Notes: generated by a model not told the origin, from the letters alone. Shown: positions 9,627-18,593, counted from the first letter of the stretch. The stretch is 64,000 nucleotides of DNA from Natronomonas aquatica (GCF_024449025.1 NZ_JAHLKM010000006.1:62001-126000), one strand, 5' to 3'. Made by a program: numbers and translations.

Positions 9627-11317
9627 CCGCCAGCGACGGTTCGGTTGTCCCCGGCACGCTCGTCGTCCGGCTCGACGATCGTCGTCTCCTGGCCACGCTC
9701 TACGGGGATCCGTTCGACCACGTCGCCGTTCTCGTCGGTGATGATGATGTAGTAGGCGACTTCCCGGTCCGTATCGTCGCCCTCAACCGGTTCCAGATCC
9801 GATTCGTCGACCGTACCGGCGACGAACGACCGAACCGCGTCGTCGTCGCGGATCTCGACGGCCCGGCTCGAATCGGCGTTGACGAAGACGTTCCGCGTCA
9901 CGTCGGTGAAGTCGGTCGGCGAGACCTTGATGTGCCACCACAGGTCGCCGTCGATCGTGACCGGAACCGGCTCGGTGACGACGAAGTTCTCACCCCAGTT
10001 CGTCTGTGAGTCCGCCGATCGAGCGATCCCCATGGCCCGTTCGGGGCCGGTCAACGTTTCCTCTTCGGTCCCGAAGAAGGCGTACTCGCCCGTTTCGGCG
10101 TCGGCGAACCACACCTCGTCGAGCCCCCGGGTATCCTGTCCGTACGGCTCCATGGCGGTCACGTACGACATCCGCTCGTCCTCCAGGTCGATGACGAACG
10201 GCTGGGCGTTGTCGGCGCCGGAGGGGAGCCGAGCCACCTCGATTTGCCCCTCGTGAGCGCCGACGACCGAGAGTTGGTTGACGATCCCGTTCCGATAGCC
10301 GAGCGATCCCATCTCATCGCGCGTGAGTGTGAGCGGATACAGCCGCTGGCCCTCGAGAATCGGGTTCGATCGGGCCTCTTGCGGGCTGAGGTGTTCGATC
10401 TCGCCGTCGGGGTGGAGCAACGCGCCGCCGTCCCACGTCGGCGTCGTGTGTGGCAGCGGCGTCAGGTGCCACTCGTGGCCCGTTTTCGGGTAGTACATGT
10501 ACGGTCGCCCGTCGTGGCTGAACTCGACGGCTGCGTCGTCGTACTTCGCGAAGTAGTCGGTCTTCTTGAGGTTCCAGTCGGCCGATCGGTGCAGCACCAT
10601 CCCCTCGCCGTAGGTGAAATCCTCCTCGTAGACCTGGATCTGTCTGTCGTCCATCCGGGTCATGTCGGTGACGAGGACCCCACGCTGGTGTTCGACGACC
10701 CTGTTCCGGAAGCCGTCGGGCTGGATCGCATAGGACCACGCCAGCGATCCGTTCTCCATGCGGGCGATGTCGCTGGTCCCCAGCCTGTGTTGACGGTACG
10801 AGACCGATCCGCGGGTGGTGATGTCGGCCACCTGACGGGGAACGACCCGCGGGTTCTCTGGGTTGGCCTGCGGGAACTCCTCGACCTCGGTCGCCTCGTC
10901 CATCGTCTCTTGGGCCAGCGTCCGCTGTTCGAGCATGCCGGCGGGTACGCCGACGAGTACCGAGAGGACGGCGAACACACCGACGGCGACGGCGAACAGC
11001 CGGAGTTTCCGTCCGGGGGACCCCTGAAGACTCAACAGGACCTCGAGCGGGCCGTCGGCCTCGCGCAGGACGCGTCCGATCGGGGGCCCCGAGTCCCCGA
11101 CGTCGAACGGCGGAAGAAACCAAAGCACGAGCGCTGCCAGGATCGATCCGCCGCCGAAGACGGCCATCCCGGGCGAATAGAGGATCCCGTAGACGATCCC
11201 GTGCCAGAGCGGCCGGGTGAGATACCCCACGAAGAGAACGATACCGAGACCGAGGAGTCGTATGGCGGCGTGGATCGCGAGCGATCGGGCGCCGCTGGAG
11301 GGACTTTCGTCTGCCAT
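9623..11317 (-). CDS. Uncharacterised membrane-anchored protein (564 aa)
   Basis: I do not recognise a family. The protein has three hydrophobic segments (about residues 15-37, 41-68 and 103-125), then about 430 polar residues probably outside the membrane. The outer part is beta-rich, with many Tyr/Trp/Asp segments (for example YMYYPKTGHEWHLTPLP and NWGENFVVTEP), and no metal-binding or catalytic signature that I can name. A TTATTAC element at 11341-11347 lies about 27 bases upstream, which fits a leaderless start. It follows rtcB by 73 bases on the same strand and ends in a four-base convergent overlap with lhr. Confidence 0.75.
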   Translation of the reverse strand: MADESPSSGARSLAIHAAIRLLGLGIVLFVGYLTRPLWHGIVYGILYSPGMAVFGGGSILAALVLWFLPPFDVGDSGPPIGRVLREADGPLEVLLSLQGSPGRKLRLFAVAVGVFAVLSVLVGVPAGMLEQRTLAQETMDEATEVEEFPQANPENPRVVPRQVADITTRGSVSYRQHRLGTSDIARMENGSLAWSYAIQPDGFRNRVVEHQRGVLVTDMTRMDDRQIQVYEEDFTYGEGMVLHRSADWNLKKTDYFAKYDDAAVEFSHDGRPYMYYPKTGHEWHLTPLPHTTPTWDGGALLHPDGEIEHLSPQEARSNPILEGQRLYPLTLTRDEMGSLGYRNGIVNQLSVVGAHEGQIEVARLPSGADNAQPFVIDLEDERMSYVTAMEPYGQDTRGLDEVWFADAETGEYAFFGTEEETLTGPERAMGIARSADSQTNWGENFVVTEPVPVTIDGDLWWHIKVSPTDFTDVTRNVFVNADSSRAVEIRDDDAVRSFVAGTVDESDLEPVEGDDTDREVAYYIIITDENGDVVERIPVERGQETTIVEPDDERAGDNRTVAGG

Positions 11318-11390
11318 CGGGGGAGATAGCGCGGCCCCAGTAATAAGCGTCGGCGGTGTGTTGACCCGGTCGTTTATGATCGGTCGCGAA

Positions 11391-12848
11391 TCAGCCCTTG
11401 ATATTACAGATCGGCGTGACCCGGACGACCTTGTCGCCGATCCCGAGTTCGTCCGAAACCCGGACGACCTCGTCGACGTTCTTGTAGACGCCGGGGGCTT
11501 CCTCGGCGATCGTCGCCCCGCTTTGAGCCTTGACGTAGACCTCCCGGTCGCGCAGGTCCTCCTGGACGTCCTCGCCCCAGTACTCGTTTTTCGCCCGCGT
11601 TCGGCTCATCAACCGGCCGGCGCCGTGGGCCGTCGAGCCGAACGAGACGTCCAGCGATTCGGCGCCGCCACAGAGGACGTACGATCCGGCACCCATGCTG
11701 CCGGGGATGATGACCGGCTGGCCGACATCGCGATACGCCTCGGGGACCTCCTTCCGTCCGGACGGGAACGCACGCGTCGCCCCCTTCCGGTGGACGTACA
11801 GCTCCTTTTCGCCGCTGTCGACCGCGTGAGTCTCCTTTTTCGCGATGTTGTGGGCCACGTCGTAGAGCAGCTCCATCTCCAGATCGCGCCACGAGGCCCC
11901 GAAGACGTCCTCGAAGACGGTCCGGGTCCGGTGGGTGATGAGCTGTCGGTTGACCCATGCGAAGTTGATCGCCGCACACATCGCCCCGTAGTACGCCTCT
12001 GCGAGCTGCGAGCCGGCCGGCGCGGCGGCCAGTTCCTTGTCGGGGAGCTGTGAGAGCAGCCCGCCGTGGGCCTGCTCGATCTCCCGGAGGTAGTCGTTGC
12101 AGACCTGATGGCCCAGTCCACGCGAGCCGCAGTGGATCAACACGACCACCTGTCCTGCCTCGAGCCCGTAGGCGTCGGCGATCCGCTCGTCGAAGACGTC
12201 GGTGACGCGCTGGACCTCCAGAAAGTGGTTCCCCGACCCGAGCGAGCCCATCTGGTTTCGGCCGCGGTCCTTCGCCTTGTCGGAGACGGCCGCCGGATCG
12301 GCGTCGGGTCGTCGCCCCTCGTCTTCACAGTGGGCCAGGTCCGACTCGACGGCGTATCCCTCCTCGAGACACCACTCGACGCCACTTTCGAGGGCGGCTT
12401 CGACCGTTCCCCTATCGCCCTCGACGATCCCGCCGCCGCCGAGCCCCGTGGGGATCGCCTCGAAGAGCGCGTCGACGAGTTGCTCCTCGCGACCACGAAC
12501 GTCGTCGTATTCGAGGTTTGTTTTCAGCATTCTTACGCCGCAATTTATATCGTAACCGATCGATCCGGGCGAAATACAGCCGTTCTCGGCGTCGATCCCC
12601 GCGACGCCGCCGACCGGGAATCCGTACCCCTGGTGGCCGTCGGGCATACAGATCGCGTACTTCTCGATCCCCGGTAGATGGGTCGCGTTCTTCAATTGCT
12701 GGAGCGTTTTGTCCTCGGCGATCTCCTCGAGCAGGCGTTCGCTGGCGAACACCCGGGCCGGGACGCGCATACCGCCCTCCGGGGGGATCTCCCAGACGTG
12801 TTCGCGGACCTTATGGAGCGTAATCCCGCCCGCGTCGAACGTGGTCAT
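11391..12848 (-). CDS. rtcB: tRNA-splicing RNA ligase RtcB
   Basis: A 485-residue RtcB, which joins 2',3'-cyclic phosphate (or 3'-phosphate) and 5'-OH RNA ends with GTP and Mn2+. In archaea it seals tRNA exons after intron removal. Diagnostic segments are MPDGHQGYGFPVGGVAG, SPGSIGYDINCGVRML (metal Cys), GSLGSGNHFLEVQ, HCGSRGLGHQV and STAHGAGRLMSR, whose His is guanylylated in homologues. The length is normal, with no intein. The start at 12848 is followed by MTTFDAGGITLHKV and lies about 26 bases from a TTATTGG box, so the mRNA is probably leaderless. It is divergent from the che operon. I see no archease gene beside it. Confidence 0.96.
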   Translation of the reverse strand: MTTFDAGGITLHKVREHVWEIPPEGGMRVPARVFASERLLEEIAEDKTLQQLKNATHLPGIEKYAICMPDGHQGYGFPVGGVAGIDAENGCISPGSIGYDINCGVRMLKTNLEYDDVRGREEQLVDALFEAIPTGLGGGGIVEGDRGTVEAALESGVEWCLEEGYAVESDLAHCEDEGRRPDADPAAVSDKAKDRGRNQMGSLGSGNHFLEVQRVTDVFDERIADAYGLEAGQVVVLIHCGSRGLGHQVCNDYLREIEQAHGGLLSQLPDKELAAAPAGSQLAEAYYGAMCAAINFAWVNRQLITHRTRTVFEDVFGASWRDLEMELLYDVAHNIAKKETHAVDSGEKELYVHRKGATRAFPSGRKEVPEAYRDVGQPVIIPGSMGAGSYVLCGGAESLDVSFGSTAHGAGRLMSRTRAKNEYWGEDVQEDLRDREVYVKAQSGATIAEEAPGVYKNVDEVVRVSDELGIGDKVVRVTPICNIKG

Positions 12849-12871
12849 ACCTACCGTTCGACGGCGGCGGC

Positions 12872-12880
12872 CCAATAAGT
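12872..12880 (-). promoter_or_regulatory. TATA-like box of rtcB
   Basis: On the minus strand the sequence reads ACTTATTGG, centred about 27 bases before the rtcB ATG at 12848. This is the spacing of a haloarchaeal leaderless promoter. Confidence 0.5.
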
Positions 12881-12945
12881 TACGACACGGTCGCCGGTCC
12901 CCGGAGACGTATCGAACTGCGTGACGAGCAGTGAGTCCGAACGGG

Positions 12946-12973
12946 TATTGATATGGACTCCGGAAAAGGTCCA
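12946..12973 (+). promoter_or_regulatory. che operon promoter with overlapping inverted repeat
   Basis: TATTGATAT at 12946-12954 is centred about 27 bases before the ATG at 12977. It overlaps an inverted repeat, TGGAC (12954-12958) and GTCCA (12969-12973) with a 10-base spacer, lying between the TATA-like box and the start. A repressor bound there would block TFB/TBP or polymerase. The regulator is unknown. Confidence 0.45.
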
Positions 12974-12976
12974 CGT

Positions 12977-13087
12977 ATGAGCGAGTCGGTTGCACCGTTC
13001 CGTCCCGGAACCGGGACCCAGTTTCGCCCCGGCTGGAACGCCATCGGACCTGGGGTGAAGGTCGAACCGGAGTTCGAAACACCATGA
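12977..13087 (+). CDS. 36-codon ORF translationally coupled to cheB
   Basis: A short ORF encoding a Pro/Gly-rich peptide that starts MSESVAPFRPGTGTQF and ends VKVEPEFETP. Its ATG lies about 27 bases after a TATA-like box, so it would be the first start codon on a leaderless che mRNA. Its stop TGA (13085-13087) overlaps the cheB start in an ATGA junction, the same arrangement used between later genes of the operon. It does not resemble CheW or CheY. It may be a leader peptide that delivers ribosomes to cheB, a small protein, or the remnant of a deleted gene. Confidence 0.45.
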   Translation: MSESVAPFRPGTGTQFRPGWNAIGPGVKVEPEFETP

Positions 13088-14175
13088 CGCGGGCCGAGGT
13101 CGCCGGCGCCCGGTCGTCGACGGATCTCCGGGCCGTCGTCGTCGATGACTCCCAGTTCATGCGCACCGTCATCGGCGACATGCTCGAAGACGAGGGAATC
13201 TCGGTCGTCGAGACCGCTTCCGACGGCGCCGCCGGTGTCGAGGCTGTCGAACGGCACGATCCGGACGTGGTCACTATGGACCTCAAAATGCCGGGGATGG
13301 ACGGTATCGATGCCGTCGAAGAGATCATGTCGATCCATCCGACGCCGGTCTTGGTGCTTTCGGCCCACGCCGCCGACGGCGCCGAGTTGACCTTCGAGGC
13401 GATGGACCGCGGCGCGGTCGACTTCTTCGAGAAGCCAAGCGGCGAGGTCTCGGTCGGGATCAAACAACAGCAGGACAGACTCGTCGAGACGGTTCGGTCC
13501 GTCGCGGCGGCGGACGTTTCGGCGACCGAGGCGGCGGCCGATCACACGCCGACCACCGCGAGCGTCTCGGGTCCGGCCTCCGAGTACGTCGAAAACCCGA
13601 CGCTTCTGATCGGTTCCTCGACCGGCGGTCCGACCGTAGTGGAGGGAGTCCTCAGCGAACTCCCCCTGGAGGCGGATCTGCGGATCCTCGTCGTCCAGCA
13701 CATGCCGGACGGGTTCACCGATCGGTTCGCCGAACGGCTGGATTCGGCGAGCGAGTACAGCGTCAGGGAGGCGACCGACGGCGCACGGATCGGCGGCGGC
13801 GAGGCCCTGGTCGCGAAGGGGGGCAAACACCTACGGGTGTCGGGGTACGGCGGCGGGCGGATCCGCGTGTCCCTCTCGGAGAGCGAACCGGTCAACAACG
13901 TCCGCCCGGCCGTCGACGTGACGTTCGAGACGGCGGCGGCACAGATCGACGGGCCGCTGACGGCCGCGATACTGACCGGGATGGGAAAAGACGGGGCCGA
14001 GGGAGTCCGTAACGTAAGCGGCGCCGGCGGAACAGTGCTCGCACAGGACGAAGAGACATCCGCGGTGTTCGGAATGCCACAGCGGGCGATCGAGACGGGG
14101 GTCGTCGACGACGTCCGACCCCGGGACGAACTCGCCGCCGGCGTTCTGAACGCGATCACGACACGGGAACAATGA
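13084..14175 (+). CDS. cheB: Chemotaxis protein-glutamate methylesterase CheB
   Basis: CheB removes methyl groups from, and deamidates, taxis receptors to reset adaptation. The 363 residues hold a receiver domain (about 16-135) with phospho-acceptor Asp66 in VVTMDLKMPGMDG, a linker, and a methylesterase domain (about 172-360). The catalytic triad is visible as Ser179 in IGSSTGGP, His206 in VVQHMP and Asp303 in LTGMGKDGAEG. Phosphorylation by CheA should activate it. The start overlaps the preceding 36-codon ORF (ATGA), and its stop overlaps the cheA start at 14172-14175. Confidence 0.95.
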   Translation: MTRAEVAGARSSTDLRAVVVDDSQFMRTVIGDMLEDEGISVVETASDGAAGVEAVERHDPDVVTMDLKMPGMDGIDAVEEIMSIHPTPVLVLSAHAADGAELTFEAMDRGAVDFFEKPSGEVSVGIKQQQDRLVETVRSVAAADVSATEAAADHTPTTASVSGPASEYVENPTLLIGSSTGGPTVVEGVLSELPLEADLRILVVQHMPDGFTDRFAERLDSASEYSVREATDGARIGGGEALVAKGGKHLRVSGYGGGRIRVSLSESEPVNNVRPAVDVTFETAAAQIDGPLTAAILTGMGKDGAEGVRNVSGAGGTVLAQDEETSAVFGMPQRAIETGVVDDVRPRDELAAGVLNAITTREQ

Positions 14176-16454
14176 ACGACGATCACATCCACGCCTTCGT
14201 CTCCGAGAGCCGCGAGAGCATCACGGACCTCAACAACGCACTCCTGGCGCTCGAGGACGATCCGAACGACGAAGAGGCGATCGAGTCGGTGTTCCGAACG
14301 GCCCACACGCTGAAGGGGAACTTCGGCGCGATGGGCTTTTCGAACGCCAGCGACCTCGCCCACGTACTCGAGGACCTCCTCGACGAGATACGCGACGGCA
14401 ACATCGAGGTCACACCCGAGATCATGGACGCCGCCTTCGAGGGCGTCGACCGGATCGAGACGATCGTCGACGAGATCGAACGCGACGGCGACTCGAAGAC
14501 GAACCCCGAGGAGACGACCGCCCGGCTTCGGGCGGCGATCGAGGAAGGAAACGCGACAGCCGCCGACTCGGGGGCGGTCGAGGAAGCGACCGGATCCGAC
14601 GGTGACACTGGGGACGCCGACGCGGAATCCGAATCCGACGGCGTCGACACCGACGTGGCGTTCGCTCACGCCGAGGAACCACCCGTGTTCGAAGACACCG
14701 ACAGCTTCGTCCACGCCCGAATCGGCGTCGATCCCGACGGGATGCTCGGTGTCGACGCGATGTTGGTTCTCGAGCCGGTCTCGGAGACGTTCGACCGGAT
14801 CGAGACCGCCCCGGAGCGGGACGAGATCGAGGAGGGCGAGTACGACGGCGAGTTCGATCTGTTCGTCCCGGACGCCGATCCGGACGACCTCGCCGAAACG
14901 CTCGAAACGGTCGGCGCGGTCGAACGCCTCGAGCTGACCGAGATCGGAGCCGACGCGGAGAGAACGGCCACCGGAGCCGATGAAGCGGTCGAGGAAGCCG
15001 ACGAAACGGACGTCGCCGACACAGTCGGTGGCGAGGAGACGACCGACGCGGCAACTGACGGTCCCGAGGAGGCCGATGAAGCCGGGGATGCCGGGAAAGC
15101 AGACGAAGCGACCGACGACGGCAACGCGAGCGAAGACGACGGGGACAGCGGTTCCGACGGCGGAAGCTCCCAAACGAGCCCCTCCAGCGGGAGCGATATC
15201 TCCTCTGTCCGGGTCGACGTCGACCGGCTCGACGAACTTCACGGCCTCGTCGAACAGCTCGTCACCGGCCGGATCACGATCCGTCGTGCCATCGAAAACG
15301 AGGACTTCGAGACGGCCCAAAACAGTCTGAACGACTTCGATAAGGTAACCTCGCGGTTGCAAAACACCGTCATGGACATGCGGTTGATCCCGCTCCGACG
15401 GGTCGTGAGCAACCTCCCCCGCGTCGTCAGGGACGTCGCCAGAAGCGAGGGCAAGGAGATCTCCTTCGGGATGCACGGCCAGGACATCGAACTCGACCGG
15501 TCGATCCTGACCGAGATCGAGGACCCGCTCATTCATATCCTCCGCAACGCCGTCGATCACGGGGTCGAAGCGCCCGAGGAACGCGAGGCGGCCGGCAAGC
15601 CACGCGAAGGGGAAATCGAGCTCCGGGCCACCAGAGAGCGCGATCACGTTACGATCACCGTCTCCGACGACGGCGCCGGGATCGATCCCGACGCGATGCG
15701 CCAGAAGGCCGTCAATGAGGGGGTCATACCAGAATCCGAGGCCGAGACGATGCCCGACGACGAGGCGTACGACCTGATCTTCCATCCGGGCTTTTCGACC
15801 GCCGAGGAGGTGACCGACGTGAGCGGCCGCGGCGTCGGGATGGACGTCGTCCACAGCACGGTCGAACAGCTCGACGGCACCGTGAACGTCGACAGCGAAC
15901 TCGGCGAGGGGACGACGGTCGAACTCCGGCTTCCGGTGTCGGTCGCGATCGTCAACGTTCTGTTCGTCACCGTCGGCGAACAGGAGTACGGGATCCCGAT
16001 CAAGAATATCGACGAACTGACACACGCCACCGATACCGAGACGGTCAACGGCGAGACGGTCGTCAGACACGACGACGAGGTGTATCCCGTCATCCGACTC
16101 GAGGAAGCCCTCGAGATCGAAGGACAGATCGCGGCCGCTCGAGCCGCGGAACCCGACGACGCGGCGGTCGCGACCGACGGCGGTCCCCCCGAGGAAAGCG
16201 GCAGCCAGAACGGGTCGGATTCCTCGGTCGAAACCGGCGACGGCCACCTCTCCGACGACGACGGTATGCTGGTTCGGATCCGCGAGTCCGTCCGCCCGGT
16301 CGCGCTCCGCTGTGACTCGTTTAGCGATCAGGAGGAGGTCGTCGTCAAGCCGCTGGAGGGGTCGCTCAGTGGGATTCCGGGGCTCAGCGGTACGGCAATC
16401 CTGGGCGACGGAAACATCGTTCCGATACTCGACGTGGTGAGTCTCGAGAGATGA
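14172..16454 (+). CDS. cheA: Chemotaxis histidine kinase CheA
   Basis: CheA autophosphorylates in response to receptors and feeds CheB and CheY. The 760 residues run as an HPt domain (about 1-105) with phospho-His45 in FRTAHTLKGNFGAMG, a P2-like region (about 165-265), an acidic Ala/Asp/Glu/Ser linker (about 270-345), a dimerisation domain, a HATPase domain with HILRNAVDHGVE, DDGAGIDP and RGVGMDVV, and a CheW-like C-terminus. A second acidic, low-complexity insert splits the CheW-like part (about residues 655-700). It overlaps cheB and cheR by four bases each. No separate cheW is in the window. Confidence 0.95.
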   Translation: MNDDHIHAFVSESRESITDLNNALLALEDDPNDEEAIESVFRTAHTLKGNFGAMGFSNASDLAHVLEDLLDEIRDGNIEVTPEIMDAAFEGVDRIETIVDEIERDGDSKTNPEETTARLRAAIEEGNATAADSGAVEEATGSDGDTGDADAESESDGVDTDVAFAHAEEPPVFEDTDSFVHARIGVDPDGMLGVDAMLVLEPVSETFDRIETAPERDEIEEGEYDGEFDLFVPDADPDDLAETLETVGAVERLELTEIGADAERTATGADEAVEEADETDVADTVGGEETTDAATDGPEEADEAGDAGKADEATDDGNASEDDGDSGSDGGSSQTSPSSGSDISSVRVDVDRLDELHGLVEQLVTGRITIRRAIENEDFETAQNSLNDFDKVTSRLQNTVMDMRLIPLRRVVSNLPRVVRDVARSEGKEISFGMHGQDIELDRSILTEIEDPLIHILRNAVDHGVEAPEEREAAGKPREGEIELRATRERDHVTITVSDDGAGIDPDAMRQKAVNEGVIPESEAETMPDDEAYDLIFHPGFSTAEEVTDVSGRGVGMDVVHSTVEQLDGTVNVDSELGEGTTVELRLPVSVAIVNVLFVTVGEQEYGIPIKNIDELTHATDTETVNGETVVRHDDEVYPVIRLEEALEIEGQIAAARAAEPDDAAVATDGGPPEESGSQNGSDSSVETGDGHLSDDDGMLVRIRESVRPVALRCDSFSDQEEVVVKPLEGSLSGIPGLSGTAILGDGNIVPILDVVSLER

Positions 16455-17269
16455 GCCGGACCGACACCGAACCGGAACTCGGCGAGGTCGTCCAGTATAT
16501 CGCCGACAGCATGGCCTTCGAGCCGGACTCCTACAACGAGTCGTATCTCGATCGCCGGGTCTCCGCCCGGATGCGTCGGACCGGCTGTGAGGAGTACGGC
16601 GAGTACCTCGAGTTGCTCTCTTCGGACGCCGACGAGCGGGCGGCGCTTTTGGACGCGTTGAGCATCAACGTCACGAGCTTCTTCCGGAACCCCGAGGTCT
16701 GGGAGGGCATCCGGGACGTGCTCGCCGAGCTGACCGAGGACAGCCGGACCGTCAGGTGTTGGAGCGCCGCCTGTGCCGACGGGCGGGAGCCGTACTCGAT
16801 CGCGATGCTCGCCCGTGACGACCGGCGGATCGACGAGGGTGCAGTCGAGATCACCGCGACCGACATCGACGCCGAGACGCTCGGGGAGGCCCGCGAAGGC
16901 GTCTACGAATCGACCCGCACCACCGATATCGGCGCACAACTGGAGCCGCTTTCGAACCCGAACGATCACGTCGACGTTTCCGAGGACGGGACCGCCTTCA
17001 CCGTCAGGCCGGCGGTCAAACGGATGGTGTCTTTCGAACAACACGACCTGATAAGCGGCCCCGCAAAGAGCGGATACGATCTGGTTCTGTGTCGGAACCT
17101 CCTGATCTACATCGACCGGTCGTACAAAGAGCCCATCTTCGAGACGCTCACCGGGGCGCTCCGATCGGAGGGAATCCTGACGATCGGGAAATCGGAGACG
17201 CTGCCGCGGACGTTCAGAAATAAATACGAGCCCTACGATAGGAGCAACCACATCTACCGGAGGGATTGA
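16451..17269 (+). CDS. cheR: Chemotaxis protein methyltransferase CheR
   Basis: CheR transfers methyl groups from S-adenosylmethionine to receptor glutamates, opposing CheB. The 272 residues contain an N-terminal helical domain (about 1-75) and the conserved NVTSFFRNPEVW (73-84). The SAM-binding segment WSAACADGREPYSIAM (104-119) differs from the usual GCSTGEE form but keeps the glycine and glutamate. The segment DLVLCRNLLIYID near residue 215 is the family catalytic region. The start overlaps the cheA stop, and the stop is one base from the next start codon. Confidence 0.94.
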   Translation: MSRTDTEPELGEVVQYIADSMAFEPDSYNESYLDRRVSARMRRTGCEEYGEYLELLSSDADERAALLDALSINVTSFFRNPEVWEGIRDVLAELTEDSRTVRCWSAACADGREPYSIAMLARDDRRIDEGAVEITATDIDAETLGEAREGVYESTRTTDIGAQLEPLSNPNDHVDVSEDGTAFTVRPAVKRMVSFEQHDLISGPAKSGYDLVLCRNLLIYIDRSYKEPIFETLTGALRSEGILTIGKSETLPRTFRNKYEPYDRSNHIYRRD

Positions 17270-17270
17270 G

Positions 17271-18593
17271 ATGTCACTGTACCAGCTGGAGCGAGAGCGG
17301 GATATCGACGAGCTGGTCGAGACGCTGCGCCGGAGTGACAACCCCTCGATCCGTCGCCGGGCGGCCGAGATCATCGGCGGGCTGTTCGAGTCCGACGACG
17401 TCGACGGGACCGACGTCCTGCCGGAGCCGGAAACGCAAAACGATCTCGGGATCGAAACCGAAAACACAGAGACAGAGAGCGATTCCGTCGTCGACGTGTT
17501 GGTCTCCGTCGTCGGAGAGGACGACGACAGGGGCGTCAGGGCCGCCGCGATCGACGCCCTCGATAAACACAGCCAGGAGGCCATCGAGCGAGTCGTCACC
17601 GAACTGTCCGAGAAAGATCTGGGGTCCGCGGCGGACTGGGTCGCGGCGAAGGCGTTCGCGGAGGTTCTCGACGACGAGCAACCGGAACTTCGCATGGCGG
17701 CGGCGACCGGGCTGGGACGGGTCGGCGATCCGAGCGTGACCGCGGCACTGGTCGAACGCCTCGAAGATTCCGATCCCAGAGTCCGCTGTCGGTCGGCAAC
17801 CGCCTGCGGCCGGATCGGGGATCCGCGTGCGGTCGAACCGCTCGAGGAACGGCTCCGGAACGACCGGGACATCGACGTCCGTCGAGCGGCGGCCGAGGCG
17901 CTCGGCGAGATCGGCAACGAGGGCGCGATGCGGGTGTTGATCGACGGGGCCGGCGACCCGAACGAGTCGATCCGCCGGGTCGTCGCGGATTCGCTCGGAG
18001 CGTTCGGAAGCGTCGCGCCGGTCGAGACGCTGGCCGACCTTCTCGAGGACGAAAGCGAGGCGGTCCGGCGGACGACGATGTTCTCGATGGTCGAGATCCT
18101 CTCGAACGCCCCGCCACAGCGGAGCCACGACGTCAGGGAGGCGACCGCGGAGAAACTCGAGTCGGCCACCGCCGGGGAAGTGATTCCACCGCTCTCGGAG
18201 ATCCTGACCGAGAGTTCCGGCACCCCACAGCGGCGTAACGCCGCCTGGCTCCTCGGACGGGTCGTCGGCGACCAGCACCGCGAACTCGCCCGGGAGGCGC
18301 TCGTCGACGCCCTCGGCGACGACGACGGGATGACCGCCCAGTTCGCCGCGACCAGCCTCGCCCGACTCGGGGACCCGTCGCTCGAGTCGGAGCTGCTCGA
18401 ACTCGTCGACGACTCCGAGGCCGACGAGGCGGCACGCTCGAAGGCACTGTTCGTCCTCGGAAAGGTCGGCGGCGAGACGACCCGTGAGGAACTCGGCGAG
18501 TTCGTCGACCGGAGCGAAAGCGACGCGCTCCGCGAGCAGGCGTTCTCCGCGCTGTCGAAACTCGGCGGGATCGGCGCCGGTGAGACCCCATGA
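17271..18593 (+). CDS. HEAT-repeat protein of the haloarchaeal che operon
   Basis: A 440-residue alpha-helical repeat protein. From about residue 80 to the end it consists of HEAT/PBS-lyase-type repeats of about 31 residues, such as DPSVTAALVERLEDSDPRVR and DPRAVEPLEERLRNDRDID. A HEAT protein beside cheF is also known in the Halobacterium che region, where it was linked to the CheF/CheY interaction network. That supports a scaffold role between the Che system and the archaellum motor. It begins one base after cheR and overlaps cheF by four bases. No enzyme motif is visible. Confidence 0.85.
   Translation: MSLYQLERERDIDELVETLRRSDNPSIRRRAAEIIGGLFESDDVDGTDVLPEPETQNDLGIETENTETESDSVVDVLVSVVGEDDDRGVRAAAIDALDKHSQEAIERVVTELSEKDLGSAADWVAAKAFAEVLDDEQPELRMAAATGLGRVGDPSVTAALVERLEDSDPRVRCRSATACGRIGDPRAVEPLEERLRNDRDIDVRRAAAEALGEIGNEGAMRVLIDGAGDPNESIRRVVADSLGAFGSVAPVETLADLLEDESEAVRRTTMFSMVEILSNAPPQRSHDVREATAEKLESATAGEVIPPLSEILTESSGTPQRRNAAWLLGRVVGDQHRELAREALVDALGDDDGMTAQFAATSLARLGDPSLESELLELVDDSEADEAARSKALFVLGKVGGETTREELGEFVDRSESDALREQAFSALSKLGGIGAGETP

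Noticed and set aside
13084-14175. CheY encoded as the first part of cheB
   Set aside because: The receiver and methylesterase domains form one continuous ORF with no internal stop and a normal CheB layout.
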